This document shows, one piece after another, positions 17,155 through 27,013 of a stretch of DNA of 44,621 nt (position 1 is the stretch's first letter; the number at the start of each line of letters is the position of its first letter). The stretch is from Alphaproteobacteria bacterium. Its GTDB lineage: Bacteria; Pseudomonadota; Alphaproteobacteria; Acetobacterales; Acetobacteraceae. The stretch is taken from NCBI GenBank assembly GCA_016869735.1, contig VGDL01000030.1, positions 1 to 44,621 on the forward strand, read 5' to 3'. The translations under genes were made by a program, and so were the position numbers. The notes beneath the pieces are model-generated. The model was not told where the DNA came from and did not search any database. It saw nothing but the letters and a program-made list of their open reading frames with translations.

Positions 17155-17338
17155 TGGGGGTGTCCTTGGTCGCAGGTGAACCCTGAGAGGCGCTCCTTAG
17201 CCAAAGCGGCATGGCAAGGCGAGTCTTTTTTGTGCGATAAGGACAGTTTTTGTGACCTAATTACCGTGAGCCATCCTTCTTTCTTGGTCAACCAACTGAT
17301 GCCCACCGGTTAAAAGGTCCGAAATGGACTCAAAAACG

Positions 17339-18268
17339 CTATGCCGCTACTCGCTGCCCACCCACACGGAAGCGCGCCAGATAGGCGGGCACAATCGCCT
17401 CCACCGCCTTGGGTTCAATCCCAAGTGCCTGAAATCCCAAGGCATTGGGGGAAACCACATTGTCCTTCCCCAGAAGGATCAGCTGATCGCGTGTCAAGGG
17501 CGGTGTGGGCAAAAGCTCCCCGAGGCGCGCTTGCAGGCGGACGAAGCCCTCCGGCAGGGTGATCATCGGGCGGCGGCGGCCTGTCACATCCAGGATATAG
17601 CGCAGCACTTGCCGCATGCTCATTGGGCGCGGCCCGCCGAGTTCAAACACCTTGCCGGCAGCGGATGGGTCCGCCAGCGCGGCCATCGCCGCATCCGCCA
17701 CATCGCCCACATAAACCGGCTGAAACCGCGTCTCACCTGCCACCACCGGCATGAAGGGCAGCAGCGCAGCCAGACCCGCGAAGCGATTGAAGAACTGATC
17801 CTCTGCCCCGAACACCACCGAAGGCCGCAGGATGATGGCGCCAGGGAAGGCCGCCAGCACCGCCGCTTCCCCCGCCGCTTTGGTTTGGGCGTAAAGGCTC
17901 GGGCTCGCGGCATCGGCGCCAATCGCCGACAGATGAAGGAAGTGCTTGGCCCCGGCAGCGGCCGCCACCCGCGCGACCCGCCCGGCGCCTTCCGCTTGGA
18001 TGCGCTGGAAATCCCCCGCCCGGCTTTCGAACAGAATACCCACCAGATTGATGACGATATCCGCCCCCGCCACCGCGCGGGCTGAAGACGCCTCATCGGT
18101 GATTGAGGCCGCAACGGGCGTGATTTGCCCCACACCGCCCATGGTGCAAAGCCTGGCGGCGCGTTCAGTATCGCGCCCCGCAATCCGGATGGCATGGCCG
18201 GCTGCCGCCAGGCGCTGCACGATATGGCGGCCAATAAACCCGCCGCCGCCGAAGACTGTTACAAGCAT
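17339..18268 (-). CDS. NDUFA9-like atypical SDR (NAD-dependent epimerase/dehydratase family)
   Basis: A 309-residue Rossmann protein. It starts with the dinucleotide motif VTVFGGGGFIGRHIVQRLA and has an SDR-type Ser (S114 in LHLSAIGA) and YxxxK (Y126, K130 in YAQTKAAGE). The C-terminal half, with QPVYVGDVADAAMAAL and ELGGPRPMSMRQVLRYI, matches the complex I NDUFA9-like group of atypical SDRs. In mitochondria the homologue is an accessory subunit of NADH dehydrogenase holding NADPH; bacterial members are common in Alphaproteobacteria and their role is less certain. No nuo genes are nearby. The start ATG directly precedes the Rossmann strand, so no other start is likely. Confidence 0.87.
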   Translation of the reverse strand: MLVTVFGGGGFIGRHIVQRLAAAGHAIRIAGRDTERAARLCTMGGVGQITPVAASITDEASSARAVAGADIVINLVGILFESRAGDFQRIQAEGAGRVARVAAAAGAKHFLHLSAIGADAASPSLYAQTKAAGEAAVLAAFPGAIILRPSVVFGAEDQFFNRFAGLAALLPFMPVVAGETRFQPVYVGDVADAAMAALADPSAAGKVFELGGPRPMSMRQVLRYILDVTGRRRPMITLPEGFVRLQARLGELLPTPPLTRDQLILLGKDNVVSPNALGFQALGIEPKAVEAIVPAYLARFRVGGQRVAA

Positions 18269-18334
18269 TGCCCAAACCCCTGCCTTATCCTGCCGGATAT
18301 GGGGGAGCCCCTGCGCGGCGGGAAGGGCGGGCGA

Positions 18335-18871
18335 TCAGGTGATCAGCAGGCCCACCGCAAGACCGATCAACATATTCAAGAGGATTGAGGCCAAAACGGC
18401 GGAAAAGCCCAGCATCCGGGCCTTCACGGGCGCCACGGGAAAAAGCCGCTGCGCCCCATCAAAGAACAGGTAAAGCGTATAAAGCGCCCCAACCAGCGCG
18501 AGCAGCCCGCCGATCGAAGGCACAATCAGCGCAAGCCCGCCCACCCAGGCGCCGGTGGGCGCAAAGGCGGCCAGCTTCATCCCCGCATTGGCATCGGGCG
18601 CCGCGCCAAAGCGTGCGGCCAGCGGTGGCATTATCTTGCCCATGATTAGCACACTCAGCACCGCAATCGCGTAGCTGATCGCCAATTCCGCGACATTCGG
18701 CATATTCCCGCCAAGGAAAGTGCCGATGGCGCTGCCGATAGAGGGGATGGCCGCCATGGGCAGCACATAGCCGGCAAAAACGCTGCCGAGCGTCATGGGC
18801 TCCGCCGCGATGGCATCCCAGGTCTTGCCGGGTTCCACCAAAAGCCCCTTCGCCTTGGCGATGGTATTCAT
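18335..18871 (-). CDS. Yip1 family membrane protein
   Basis: A 178-residue integral membrane protein. It begins MNTIAKAKGLLVEPGKTWDA, the short amphipathic lead typical of bacterial Yip1/YIPF-like proteins, then shows about five hydrophobic segments (for instance SVFAGYVLPMAAIPSIGSA, ALIVPSIGGLLALVGALYT and a final segment ending LLNMLIGLAVGLLIT). The function of bacterial members is not established. The open frame extends to 19084, but ATG 18871 is preferred because GGGGAGG lies seven to ten bases before it and the family lead starts here. It diverges from the MFS gene. Confidence 0.8.
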   Translation of the reverse strand: MNTIAKAKGLLVEPGKTWDAIAAEPMTLGSVFAGYVLPMAAIPSIGSAIGTFLGGNMPNVAELAISYAIAVLSVLIMGKIMPPLAARFGAAPDANAGMKLAAFAPTGAWVGGLALIVPSIGGLLALVGALYTLYLFFDGAQRLFPVAPVKARMLGFSAVLASILLNMLIGLAVGLLIT

Positions 18872-18976
18872 GCCGCTGCCTCCCCGCGTCGCGCGGCTGA
18901 ACCTTGCGCCATGAGGCCGCGTCGGGGCAAGCCATGGGTGGTGGCAGGCCGGCGCCGCTTCTGTCAGTTTCAACCC

Positions 18977-20239
18977 ATGGCCGATTCGCTTCCCCGCTGG
19001 CGCGACAAGCGCTTCCTTGTGATGCTGGCGCTTGGTTTTGCCGCTGGCGTGCCGCTGCCGCTTTCGGCCTTCACGCTTCGGCAATGGCTGGCGGAATCAA
19101 ACCTGTCGCTGGCGGCCATTGGCTTTACGGCGCTGATTGGCCTTTCCTATTCGCTGAAATTCCTCTGGTCGCCGCTGATAGACCATAGCCCGCCGCCCTT
19201 GTTTCGCGCGCTGGGGCGCCGGCGCGGCTGGTTGCTTTCCATCCAAATCCCGCTGATGGCGGCCATAATCGCACTCGGCCAGACCAATCCGGCGCTGGAT
19301 GTCAGCCTGACGGTGGCGGTGGCTGTCGCGGTGGCTTTCCTATCCGCCAGCCAGGATATTGTGATTGACGCCTTCCGTATTGAAAGCCTGGACGAAGCCG
19401 ATCAGGGCTATGGCCTGGCCTGCTATGTTTGGGGCTATCGGGGCGCGCTGCTGGCCGCGACTGCGGGCGCGCTGGCCATGGTGGAATTCGCCGGCTGGGC
19501 TTTTGCCTTTGCGGGCTGCGCCGCGATGGTCGGGCTTGGCGTTATTGCCGTGCTGTTCGCCGCCGAACCCGCGCGCCAGGGGGGCGCCGCCCCGCAAGGT
19601 TGGGCCGCGCGGCTGCGCTATGCGGTGATTGATCCCTTCGCCGATTTCATGCGTCGGCGCTATTGGTTCGCGATCCTGGCCTTTATCGCCCTGTTCAAGC
19701 TGGGCGAGGCCCTTGCCGGCATCATGACCGCGCCTTTCTATCGAGAGCTTGGTTTCACCCGGCTGGAAGTGGCGAGTGTTTCTTCTGTCTTCGGCCTTGT
19801 CGCGACACTGGCCGGTGCGCTCGCCGGCGGTTGGCTGGTGGCGAAGCTTGGCACCGGGCGCGCCTTGATCCTGACCGGGATCACGCAAATGCTGTCCAAC
19901 CTCATGTATGTCGCGCTGGCTTATGCGGGGCATGATATCCGCATGTTGTTCGCGCAGGTGGGGGTGGAGAATTTCACCGATGGCCTCGCGGATGCGGCGT
20001 TTCTTTCATATCTGGGGATGCTGACCAGCCGGAGTTTCACCGCCACGCAATATGCGCTGCTGTCGTCGCTGGCGGCGGTGCCCTTGCGGACCTTGGGGGC
20101 GACATCGGGCGTATTGGCCGAAAGCCTGGGCTGGCCATGGTTTTTCGTGCTGACCACAGCAGCGGCCCTGCCTGCCATGGCGATTATGCTTTGGCTGCTG
20201 CAGCGCCTGCCGCCTAAACCTGAAGGCGCCGCCACATGA
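18977..20239 (+). CDS. AmpG-like MFS transporter
   Basis: A 420-residue major facilitator with about 12 membrane segments. It starts MADSLPRWRDKRFLVMLALG and has the AmpG-like features GLSYSLKFLWSPLIDHSPPP and LGRRRGWLLSIQIPLM in the first cytoplasmic loop and SASQDIVIDAFRIESLDEAD in the fourth to fifth segment region. AmpG imports anhydro-muropeptides in cell-wall recycling; several alphaproteobacterial AmpG-like proteins have unproven substrates, and no recycling enzymes are next to it. The frame opens at 18911, but ATG 18977 fits the family start. There is no strong ribosome site for it. The stop overlaps the next gene by four bases. Confidence 0.83.
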   Translation: MADSLPRWRDKRFLVMLALGFAAGVPLPLSAFTLRQWLAESNLSLAAIGFTALIGLSYSLKFLWSPLIDHSPPPLFRALGRRRGWLLSIQIPLMAAIIALGQTNPALDVSLTVAVAVAVAFLSASQDIVIDAFRIESLDEADQGYGLACYVWGYRGALLAATAGALAMVEFAGWAFAFAGCAAMVGLGVIAVLFAAEPARQGGAAPQGWAARLRYAVIDPFADFMRRRYWFAILAFIALFKLGEALAGIMTAPFYRELGFTRLEVASVSSVFGLVATLAGALAGGWLVAKLGTGRALILTGITQMLSNLMYVALAYAGHDIRMLFAQVGVENFTDGLADAAFLSYLGMLTSRSFTATQYALLSSLAAVPLRTLGATSGVLAESLGWPWFFVLTTAAALPAMAIMLWLLQRLPPKPEGAAT

Positions 20240-20583
20240 ATAGCCCCTTCCTGCTGACGCCGCTGTTGCTGCTGGGCAGCAATATCCTGATGACCTTCGC
20301 CTGGTATGGGCATTTGAAGCAGCCAAGCTGGCCGCTTTGGCTTGCGGTGCTGGCTTCCTGGGGCATTGCGTTTTTTGAATATTGCCTGGCCGTGCCGGCG
20401 AACCGCATCGGCTATGGGGCCTTCACTGGCCAGCAGCTTAAGATCATGCAGGAAGTGATCACACTCGCGGTTTTTGCCGCGTTTTCCGTGATGTGGCTGG
20501 GGGAGCCGCTGCGCTGGAATTTCGTTGCCGCCGCGCTTTGCCTGCTGGGGGCGGTGGTCTTTATCTTCCTGCCTGTGGATTAG
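20236..20583 (+). CDS. DUF486 (DMT superfamily) membrane protein
   Basis: A 115-residue protein with four hydrophobic helices. The sequence [38 protein letters not shown] and [20 protein letters not shown] are hallmarks of the DUF486 family, small relatives of the drug/metabolite transporters that probably work as dimers. The start overlaps the stop of the AmpG-like gene (ATGA), so the two are co-translated. Substrate unknown. Confidence 0.87.
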   Translation: MNSPFLLTPLLLLGSNILMTFAWYGHLKQPSWPLWLAVLASWGIAFFEYCLAVPANRIGYGAFTGQQLKIMQEVITLAVFAAFSVMWLGEPLRWNFVAAALCLLGAVVFIFLPVD

Positions 20584-20651
20584 GCCGCGCAGGGTTGATC
20601 CCCCTTGCCGCCGGGCGTATGCGCGGGGCATTGCTTCCACGGATTCCCGCC

Positions 20652-22229
20652 ATGACTGATGTGATCGCGCCGCGTCGCGCGCTGCTTTCCGTTTCCGACA
20701 AGACCGGGCTGATTGAATTTGGCCGCTTCCTGGCGGCGCGCGGGGTGGAGATCCTGTCCACCGGTGGCACCGCCAAGGCGCTGCGCGATGCGGGTGTGCC
20801 AGTGAAGGATGTGTCAGACCATACGGGCTTTCCAGAAATTCTGGATGGCCGCGTGAAGACTTTGGTGCCGCAAGTGCATGGCGGCATTCTGGGCCGGCGC
20901 GATCTGGCCGAGCATCTGGCGCAAATGGCCTCGCATGACATTGCGCCGATTGATCTGGTGGCAGTCAATCTCTACCCGTTTGAAGCCACCGTCGCGAAAG
21001 GTGCGGATTTTGAAGACTGCATCGAAAACATTGATATCGGTGGCCCGGCGATGATCCGCAGTGCCGCCAAGAATCACGCCCATGTCGCGGTGCTCACAGA
21101 ACCCGCGCATTTTGCCGAAGTTCAGGCTGAAATTGCAGAAGCAGGCGGCACACGCCTGGCTACGCGCCGGCGTTTGGCGGCGGCAGCTTACGCGCGTACC
21201 GCGGCTTATGATGCGGCGATATCCGGCTGGTTCGCGGGGCAGGAAGGGCAAGCATTTCCTGAACGCCTCAGCTTCACAGGTTCGCTGCGCCAGACTTTGC
21301 GCTACGGTGAAAACCCGCATCAATCGGCAGCGTTTTATGTGGATGGCAGCGTACGCGCGGGCATTGCCAGCGCGCGGCAGATTCAGGGCAAGGAGCTTTC
21401 CTACAATAACCTGAACGATACCGACGCTGCCTTTGAAGCACTCGCTGAATTTGACGAACCGGCGATTGTGATTGTGAAGCACGCCAACCCTTGCGGCATT
21501 GCGATGGCCGGTGATTTGGCGCAAGCCTGGGACCGCGCGCTATTGTGTGACCCGGTTTCGGCTTTCGGCGGCATTGTCGCGGCCAATCGCAAGCTGGATG
21601 CGGCAGCGGCGGAGCGCATTACGGCGATTTTCACCGAAGTGGTGATTGCGCCCGATGCGGATGAATCGGCACTCGCCATCTTTGCCAAAAAGAAGAATCT
21701 GCGCCTGCTGCTGACGGGTGGTCTGCCTGACCCCGCTGCGCCGGGGATGACCTTCCGTTCCGTCGCGGGCGGGTTTCTCGCGCAATCGCGCGATGCCGGG
21801 CGTGTGACGGAAACGACGCTGAAATGCGTGACGAAACGCGCGCCGACAGCTACAGAAATGGCTGACCTGCTATTCGCCTTCCGTGTCTGCAAGCATGTGA
21901 AATCCAATGCCATTGTCTATGCCAAGGGGCTGGCCACCGTTGGCATTGGCGCCGGGCAGATGAACCGGGCGGAGAGCAGCCGCATCGCCGCCTGGAAAAG
22001 CGAAGCGGCGGCGAAGGCGGCGGGCTTGCCTGAACCACTCGCCAAGGGGTCGGTTGTGGCATCCGATGCGTTTTTTCCCTTTGCGGATGGGCTGGAAATC
22101 GCCGCTTCCGCTGGTGCCACGGCCATTATCCAGCCAGGCGGTTCGATCCGCGACAATGAAGTGATTGAAGCAGCCGACAAGGCCGGGCTTGCCATGGTAT
22201 TCACCGGCATGCGGCATTTCCGGCATTGA
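20652..22229 (+). CDS. purH: bifunctional AICAR formyltransferase/IMP cyclohydrolase
   Basis: A 525-residue enzyme that carries out the last two steps of IMP synthesis. The N-terminal MGS-like cyclohydrolase domain (residues about 1-150) has [36 protein letters not shown] and [19 protein letters not shown]. The transformylase domain has the catalytic pair in [15 protein letters not shown] (Lys-His near residue 275), [12 protein letters not shown] and [19 protein letters not shown], and ends [10 protein letters not shown], the usual PurH terminus. ATG 20652 is chosen over the long upstream extension because the family starts here. The rmuC gene begins nine bases after the stop. Confidence 0.97.
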   Translation: MTDVIAPRRALLSVSDKTGLIEFGRFLAARGVEILSTGGTAKALRDAGVPVKDVSDHTGFPEILDGRVKTLVPQVHGGILGRRDLAEHLAQMASHDIAPIDLVAVNLYPFEATVAKGADFEDCIENIDIGGPAMIRSAAKNHAHVAVLTEPAHFAEVQAEIAEAGGTRLATRRRLAAAAYARTAAYDAAISGWFAGQEGQAFPERLSFTGSLRQTLRYGENPHQSAAFYVDGSVRAGIASARQIQGKELSYNNLNDTDAAFEALAEFDEPAIVIVKHANPCGIAMAGDLAQAWDRALLCDPVSAFGGIVAANRKLDAAAAERITAIFTEVVIAPDADESALAIFAKKKNLRLLLTGGLPDPAAPGMTFRSVAGGFLAQSRDAGRVTETTLKCVTKRAPTATEMADLLFAFRVCKHVKSNAIVYAKGLATVGIGAGQMNRAESSRIAAWKSEAAAKAAGLPEPLAKGSVVASDAFFPFADGLEIAASAGATAIIQPGGSIRDNEVIEAADKAGLAMVFTGMRHFRH

Positions 22230-22238
22230 GAAACGCTC

Positions 22239-23669
22239 ATGGCGCTTGAAACCATTCTGATGCTGGTGGGGCTTGGTGTGGTGGCGGCGCTGCTGCTGGC
22301 GCTATTGCTGCGCAAGCCCACGCCTGATTCCACGATTGCGTTATTGCAGGCAGCACAGGAACGCCAGGGCGAAAGGCTGGCCGGCCTTGCCAGTGATGTG
22401 AAGGCCGCACTTTCCGCCAGCGAAGTGACGCTGGGGCGCGAAATGTCGGCACTGACGACGAAGCTGATGGAAGTGCAGGGCGCCACTGCCCAGGCGCAGC
22501 AGCAAGGCGTGATGGAAGCGCGCGAAAGCGCTGCCAAACTGCGGCAGGAGAATGCTGACGCGGCGGCGCGCGTGCAGGTGATGGTGGAACAGGTGCGCGC
22601 GGCGCTGGCCGAATCCCAGGCCGCGATGAAGACTGCCATCGCTGCCGAAATGGCGGCGGCACGCGATGTGATTGACCGCAAGGGTAATGAAACCCGCACT
22701 GAACTTGAAGCTAAGCTCAAAGATATGCGGGAAGCCAATGACAAGCGGTTGGCGGAGATTCAGGCCAGTGTGAATGAACAATTGGGCGCGGCGGTTGAAA
22801 AGCAAATGACCGAAAGCTTCACCCGCGTGATTGACCAGTTCAACGCCATCCAGGCCATGATGGGCAACGTGCAATCGGTGGCGAGCCAGGTTGGCGACCT
22901 GAAGCGCTTGTTTTCCAATGTGAAGACACGCGGCGGCTGGGGGGAAGCTCAGGTCAAGGCGCTGCTTGATGATTTCCTGCCGCAAGGTTCTTATGAGACG
23001 AATGTGAAGCTGCGCGAAGGCAGCAATGATACGGTGGAATTTGCGATACTCATGCCGGTTGGTCAGGAAGCACCGGTGCGCTTGCCGGTGGATGCGAAAT
23101 TCCCGGTGGAGGATTACGAACGGCTGCTGCAAGCCCATGACGCTGGTGAGACTGAGGCCGAAGCGCAGGCGCGCAAGGGATTGGAGGCGCGCATCCGGGG
23201 TGAGGCGTTGAAGATCCGCGACAAATACATCAACCCGCCCGCCACCACGGAATTCGCCGTGATGTATTTGCCAACCGAGGGGCTTTACGCCGAAGTCGCG
23301 CGCATCCCCGGGCTGATTGATGATGTCGGGCGCAATGCACGGGTCTTTATCGCAGGGCCTTCGTTGCTGCCGGCCATGCTGCGTACCATCCAGCTTGGGC
23401 ATGTGACGTTGGCGCTTTCAAAGAATGCGGAGAGCGTGCGCGAATTGCTCTCGGCCACCAAGGCGGAAATGGCCAAGATGGATGGCGTTTTGGAGAAGCT
23501 CGGCAAGCAAGTGACGACGGTTGGCAATTCCATCGGCGATGCCCGCACCCGCACCCGCACCATTGCGCGAAAGCTGAAGGATGTGGAGGCAATGCCAGGC
23601 GATCAGGCCGCGAGCCTGCTTGGTGTGGATGCCGCCGCCACCATGCCTGAGGATGACCTGCCGGCATGA
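22239..23669 (+). CDS. rmuC: DNA recombination protein RmuC
   Basis: A 476-residue protein. One N-terminal membrane helix ([20 protein letters not shown]) is followed by a long coiled coil, residues about 40-190, rich in A, E, K and Q, and then the RmuC core with [58 protein letters not shown] and a [15 protein letters not shown] motif. RmuC limits recombination at inverted repeats; the domain is a predicted nuclease relative. It lies nine bases after purH and overlaps the transporter gene by four bases, so these are likely one operon. Confidence 0.93.
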   Translation: MALETILMLVGLGVVAALLLALLLRKPTPDSTIALLQAAQERQGERLAGLASDVKAALSASEVTLGREMSALTTKLMEVQGATAQAQQQGVMEARESAAKLRQENADAAARVQVMVEQVRAALAESQAAMKTAIAAEMAAARDVIDRKGNETRTELEAKLKDMREANDKRLAEIQASVNEQLGAAVEKQMTESFTRVIDQFNAIQAMMGNVQSVASQVGDLKRLFSNVKTRGGWGEAQVKALLDDFLPQGSYETNVKLREGSNDTVEFAILMPVGQEAPVRLPVDAKFPVEDYERLLQAHDAGETEAEAQARKGLEARIRGEALKIRDKYINPPATTEFAVMYLPTEGLYAEVARIPGLIDDVGRNARVFIAGPSLLPAMLRTIQLGHVTLALSKNAESVRELLSATKAEMAKMDGVLEKLGKQVTTVGNSIGDARTRTRTIARKLKDVEAMPGDQAASLLGVDAAATMPEDDLPA

Positions 23670-24913
23670 CCGCGCTGCAAGTTCAATCCGGCTTCGGCTT
23701 GCTGGCGCTTTGCCTGCTGGCTTGGGCTTTGGGTGGCTTCAAGCGCGGTGTTTCGGTACGCGTGGTGCTGATGGGCTTGGCGTTGCAAATCGCCCTTGGT
23801 GCGGCGTTGTTGCATGTCGCGCCACTGCGCGCGGCTTTCGGTTACTTGGGCGATGCGGTGAATGCGCTGGCTGTCGCGACTCAGGCCGGCACGGCGCTGG
23901 TTTTCGGTTATTTGGGTGGCGGCGCCTTGCCGTTTCAGGAACTGCGCCCCGGTGCGTCCTTCATTCTGTTTTTCCAGGCCCTGCCCTTGGTGCTGGTGGT
24001 CGGTGCGCTTTCGGCGTTGTTCTATCATTGGGGCATCCTGCCCGCGATTGTGCGCGTGATGGCGGCGGTGCTGCGCCGGCTTTTCGGCATTGGTGGTGCG
24101 GCCGGTTTTGGCGTGGCGGCGAATGTTTTTGTCGGCATGGTGGAAGCGCCACTCATGATCCGCGCCTGGCTTGCACGCATGACGCGGGCCGAGCTTTTCG
24201 TGGTGATGACCGCAGGGCTTGCCACCATCAGCGGCAATACGCTGGTGGTTTATGCGCTGATGATTGCGCCCGTGGTGCCGGATGCGGCAGGGCAATTGCT
24301 GACCGCGAGCCTGATTTCCGCCCCCGCCGCGATCCTGGCGGCTTTGCTGATGCTGCCAGCGGAAGGCGCCAGCAGCGTGGCGGATCACGATACCGGCGCA
24401 CCGGTGAAGCTATACGACAGCAGCATGGATGCGCTGGTGCGCGGCACGCAGGATGGGCTTTCACTGCTGCTTGGCATCATGGCGTCACTGATTGTTTTTG
24501 TGGCGCTGGTCGCTTTGGTGAATATGGTGCTGGAACCCGCAACCGGCTTCACGCTGCAACGCCTGCTCGGGCTTTTGCTATGGCCAGTGGCTTGGGCCAT
24601 GGGCGTGCCGGCTTCTGAAGCCGCCACAGTTGCGTCATCGCTGGGCGTGAAGATCGTGGTGAATGAATTCGTCTCCTTCCTGGGGCTCGCGCAATCCGGC
24701 GGCGCGGGGCTTTCGGAACGTTCCCGCCTGATCCTGACCTATGCGCTTTGCGGCTTCACGAATTTCGGGTCGGTCGGGATCATGGTGGCGGGGATGGCCG
24801 GCATGTGCCCGGAACGGCGCGCGGATATTTTGCGGCTTGGTATGCCATCATTGGTTTCGGCTGCCATCGCCTGCTGCATGACAGGCGCTGTGGTCGGGCT
24901 GCTGACGCCTTGA
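23666..24913 (+). CDS. concentrative nucleoside transporter (CNT) family protein
   Basis: A 415-residue transporter with about ten hydrophobic segments. CNT signatures are visible: NALAVATQAGTALVFGYLGG, the substrate loop in FGVAANVFVGMVEAPLMIRA, MTAGLATISGNTLVVYALM and the C-terminal GVKIVVNEFVSFLGLA and YALCGFTNFGSVGIMVAGMA. CNT proteins import nucleosides with Na+ or H+. The start overlaps rmuC (ATGA). The purH gene two genes upstream makes a purine-linked role plausible, which is inference. Confidence 0.88.
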   Translation: MTALQVQSGFGLLALCLLAWALGGFKRGVSVRVVLMGLALQIALGAALLHVAPLRAAFGYLGDAVNALAVATQAGTALVFGYLGGGALPFQELRPGASFILFFQALPLVLVVGALSALFYHWGILPAIVRVMAAVLRRLFGIGGAAGFGVAANVFVGMVEAPLMIRAWLARMTRAELFVVMTAGLATISGNTLVVYALMIAPVVPDAAGQLLTASLISAPAAILAALLMLPAEGASSVADHDTGAPVKLYDSSMDALVRGTQDGLSLLLGIMASLIVFVALVALVNMVLEPATGFTLQRLLGLLLWPVAWAMGVPASEAATVASSLGVKIVVNEFVSFLGLAQSGGAGLSERSRLILTYALCGFTNFGSVGIMVAGMAGMCPERRADILRLGMPSLVSAAIACCMTGAVVGLLTP

Positions 24914-24972
24914 ATTGTCCGCTAGCCCTGCGGGCCATAACGCGGCAGGATGTCCGCGAAGGAGCCCGCGCC

Positions 24973-26313
24973 ATGTCCCATATCGTCCATCGCAACCTGT
25001 TGAAGGACCCGCCCATTGCCGTTTCCGGCCAGGGGATTTGGCTGCGCGATTCCACCGGGCATGATGTGATTGATGGGTCGGGCGGCGCGGCGGTTGCGTG
25101 CCTAGGACACGGCCATCCGCATGTGGTTTCCGCCATGAAGGCGCAGATTGATCGCCTGTGTTACGCGCACACCGCGCTGTTCAGCGCCGGCAGTGCTGAG
25201 AAGCTTGCGGAAGTGCTGGTCGGGCATAAGCCAGGTGGGCTGACCCATGCCTATTTTGTTTCCTCAGGCAGTGAGGGGATGGAAGCCGCACTCAAAATCG
25301 CGCGCCAATATTTTCTGGAAGCGGGTGAGGCGCAGCGCACGCGCTTCATCGCGCGGCGCCAATCCTATCATGGCAATACGCTTGGCGCGCTTGCGGCCAG
25401 CGGCAACATTGCGCGGCGGGCGCCTTATGCGCCGATTTTGTCTGATGCCTTCAGCCATGTCTCACCATGTTATGCCTATCGCGATCGGCGGGATGATGAG
25501 AGCGATGCGGATTATGTCGCGCGTCTAGCCGCCGAGCTTGAAGCGGAATTCCAGCGCCTTGGCCCGCGCAATGTGATTGCCTTTTGCGCGGAAACCGTGG
25601 TGGGTGCCACGCTTGGGTGCGCCACTGCGCTGCCTGGTTATTTCCAAGCCATGCGTGCCATCTGTGATCGGCATGGCGCGTTGTTGATTTTGGATGAGGT
25701 GATGTCCGGCATGGGCCGCACCGGCACCCTGCATGCCTGGGAACAGGAAGGTGTGTCACCGGATATTCAGGTGATCGCGAAGGGGCTTGGCGGCGGCTAT
25801 CAGCCGATTGGCGGTATTCTGGTGCATGGCCGCGTGGTGGAAACCTTGAAGCGTGGCACTGGCACTTTCAAGCATGGCCATACCTATCAGGCCCATCCCG
25901 TCGCCTGCGCGGCGGCACTTGCGGTGCAGGAAGTGATTGCGGAAGAAAACCTGCTTGCCAATGTCTGCACCACTGGTGCGCTTTTGGAACGCGGTTTGAT
26001 GGAACGGCTTGGCAATCATCGCCATGTCGGTGATATCCGCGGCCGTGGCCTGTTTTGGGCGGTGGAATTCGTGCAGGATCGCGCGAGCAAAGCGACCTTC
26101 GACCCCGCACTCGGCTTGAATGAACGCATCAAGCATGCGGCCTTCGCGCGTGGCCTGGCCTGCTACCCGATGGGCGGCACGATTGATGGCAAGCATGGCG
26201 ATCACGTGATCCTCTCACCGCCCTATATCGTGACGGCGCAGGATGTCGAGATGATCGTGGAACGCTTCGGCGCTGCGGTGGATGAGGTTTTCGCCAACTT
26301 ACCTAGAGGCTGA
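24973..26313 (+). CDS. class III aminotransferase (aspartate aminotransferase family)
   Basis: A 446-residue PLP enzyme. It shows SGSEGMEAALKIARQYF for the PLP phosphate, RRQSYHGNTLGALAASGN, LILDEVMSGMGRTGTLHAWE with the PLP-binding Asp, and the Schiff-base lysine K270 in VIAKGLGGGYQPIGG. Such enzymes use omega-amino acids, diamines or similar donors with pyruvate or 2-oxoglutarate; the exact donor is not predictable. AAGGAG lies nine bases before ATG 24973, which is preferred over the extended frame from 24748 that overlaps the transporter. The gene ends 11 bp inside the convergent livF, so the 3' ends overlap. Confidence 0.88.
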   Translation: MSHIVHRNLLKDPPIAVSGQGIWLRDSTGHDVIDGSGGAAVACLGHGHPHVVSAMKAQIDRLCYAHTALFSAGSAEKLAEVLVGHKPGGLTHAYFVSSGSEGMEAALKIARQYFLEAGEAQRTRFIARRQSYHGNTLGALAASGNIARRAPYAPILSDAFSHVSPCYAYRDRRDDESDADYVARLAAELEAEFQRLGPRNVIAFCAETVVGATLGCATALPGYFQAMRAICDRHGALLILDEVMSGMGRTGTLHAWEQEGVSPDIQVIAKGLGGGYQPIGGILVHGRVVETLKRGTGTFKHGHTYQAHPVACAAALAVQEVIAEENLLANVCTTGALLERGLMERLGNHRHVGDIRGRGLFWAVEFVQDRASKATFDPALGLNERIKHAAFARGLACYPMGGTIDGKHGDHVILSPPYIVTAQDVEMIVERFGAAVDEVFANLPRG

Positions 26314-27013
26314 GGTGTTGCGCGCGCAGCGCTGGGTCCGCTTCCAGCGCTGCCATACTGCCATCATAGCGAATCTCGCCCTTTTCGATGACATAAGCGC
26401 GATCCGCCACCGCCGCGGCGAAATCAAAATTCTGTTCTGACAGCAATACGGCAATGCCTTCGCGCTTCATGCGCAGCACGGCATCGGCCATCAGTTCCAG
26501 AATGACGGGTGCCAAGCCTTCGGATGGTTCATCCAACAGCACCGCAGCCGGATTGCCCATCAGCGTACGCGCAATCGCCAGCATTTGCTGTTCCCCGCCG
26601 GACATGGCGGCAGCGTGGCGATGGCGCATGGAAGCGAGGTTTGGGAAAACCTCAAACAAGCGCTCCGGCGTCCAGGCATCGCGCCCTTCTGCCGGGCGGC
26701 GGCCAACTTCCAGATTTTCCGCGACCGTCAGATCGGTAAAAATCCTCCGATCTTCCGGCACATAACCCAAGCCAAGCCGCGCGATGCGAAAGGCGGCGAG
26801 CCCGGCGATATCACGTCCGGCAAAACGCACCCGCCCGGCGCGTGGCGTGATCAGCCCCATGATCGCTTTCAGCGTGGTAGATTTGCCCGCGCCATTGCGG
26901 CCCATCAGGGCTGCAACCTCGCCACGCGCAAGGCGCAGCGACACACCAAACAGGATCTCCGCCGGGCCGTAGCCGGCGCGCAAGCCTTCTGCTTCCAGCA
27001 TCGCCTCAGCCAT
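26303..27013 (-). CDS. livF: branched-chain amino acid-type ABC transporter, ATP-binding protein LivF
   Basis: A 236-residue ATPase. Walker A is GRNGAGKSTTLKAIMGL, the signature is MSGGEQQMLAIARTLMGNP and Walker B is AVLLDEPSEGLAPVILELM; YVPEDRRIFTDLTVAENLEV is the Q-loop region typical of LivF/BraG. It powers uptake by the cassette encoded upstream on the same strand. ATG 27013 lies eight bases inside the livG stop; a second ATG at 27001 is possible. Last gene of the cassette; its 3' end overlaps the convergent aminotransferase by 11 bp. Confidence 0.92.
   Translation of the reverse strand: MAEAMLEAEGLRAGYGPAEILFGVSLRLARGEVAALMGRNGAGKSTTLKAIMGLITPRAGRVRFAGRDIAGLAAFRIARLGLGYVPEDRRIFTDLTVAENLEVGRRPAEGRDAWTPERLFEVFPNLASMRHRHAAAMSGGEQQMLAIARTLMGNPAAVLLDEPSEGLAPVILELMADAVLRMKREGIAVLLSEQNFDFAAAVADRAYVIEKGEIRYDGSMAALEADPALRAQHLSL

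Noticed and set aside
15694-17313. A 539-codon plus-strand frame antisense to gltD, and similar long frames antisense to gltB
   Set aside because: They mirror strongly conserved genes on the other strand, have low-complexity His/Ala/Arg-rich translations and no family features.
17155-17338. Possible sigma-54 or NtrC sites upstream of gltD
   Set aside because: No TGGCAC-N5-TTGC type pair with correct spacing was found; TTGACC and TAATTA are 22 bases apart, too far for a sigma-70 promoter.
18872-19084. N-terminal extension of the Yip1-family gene to 19084
   Set aside because: The extension is basic, unlike the family, and overlaps the divergent transporter gene; a GGGGAGG site precedes ATG 18871.
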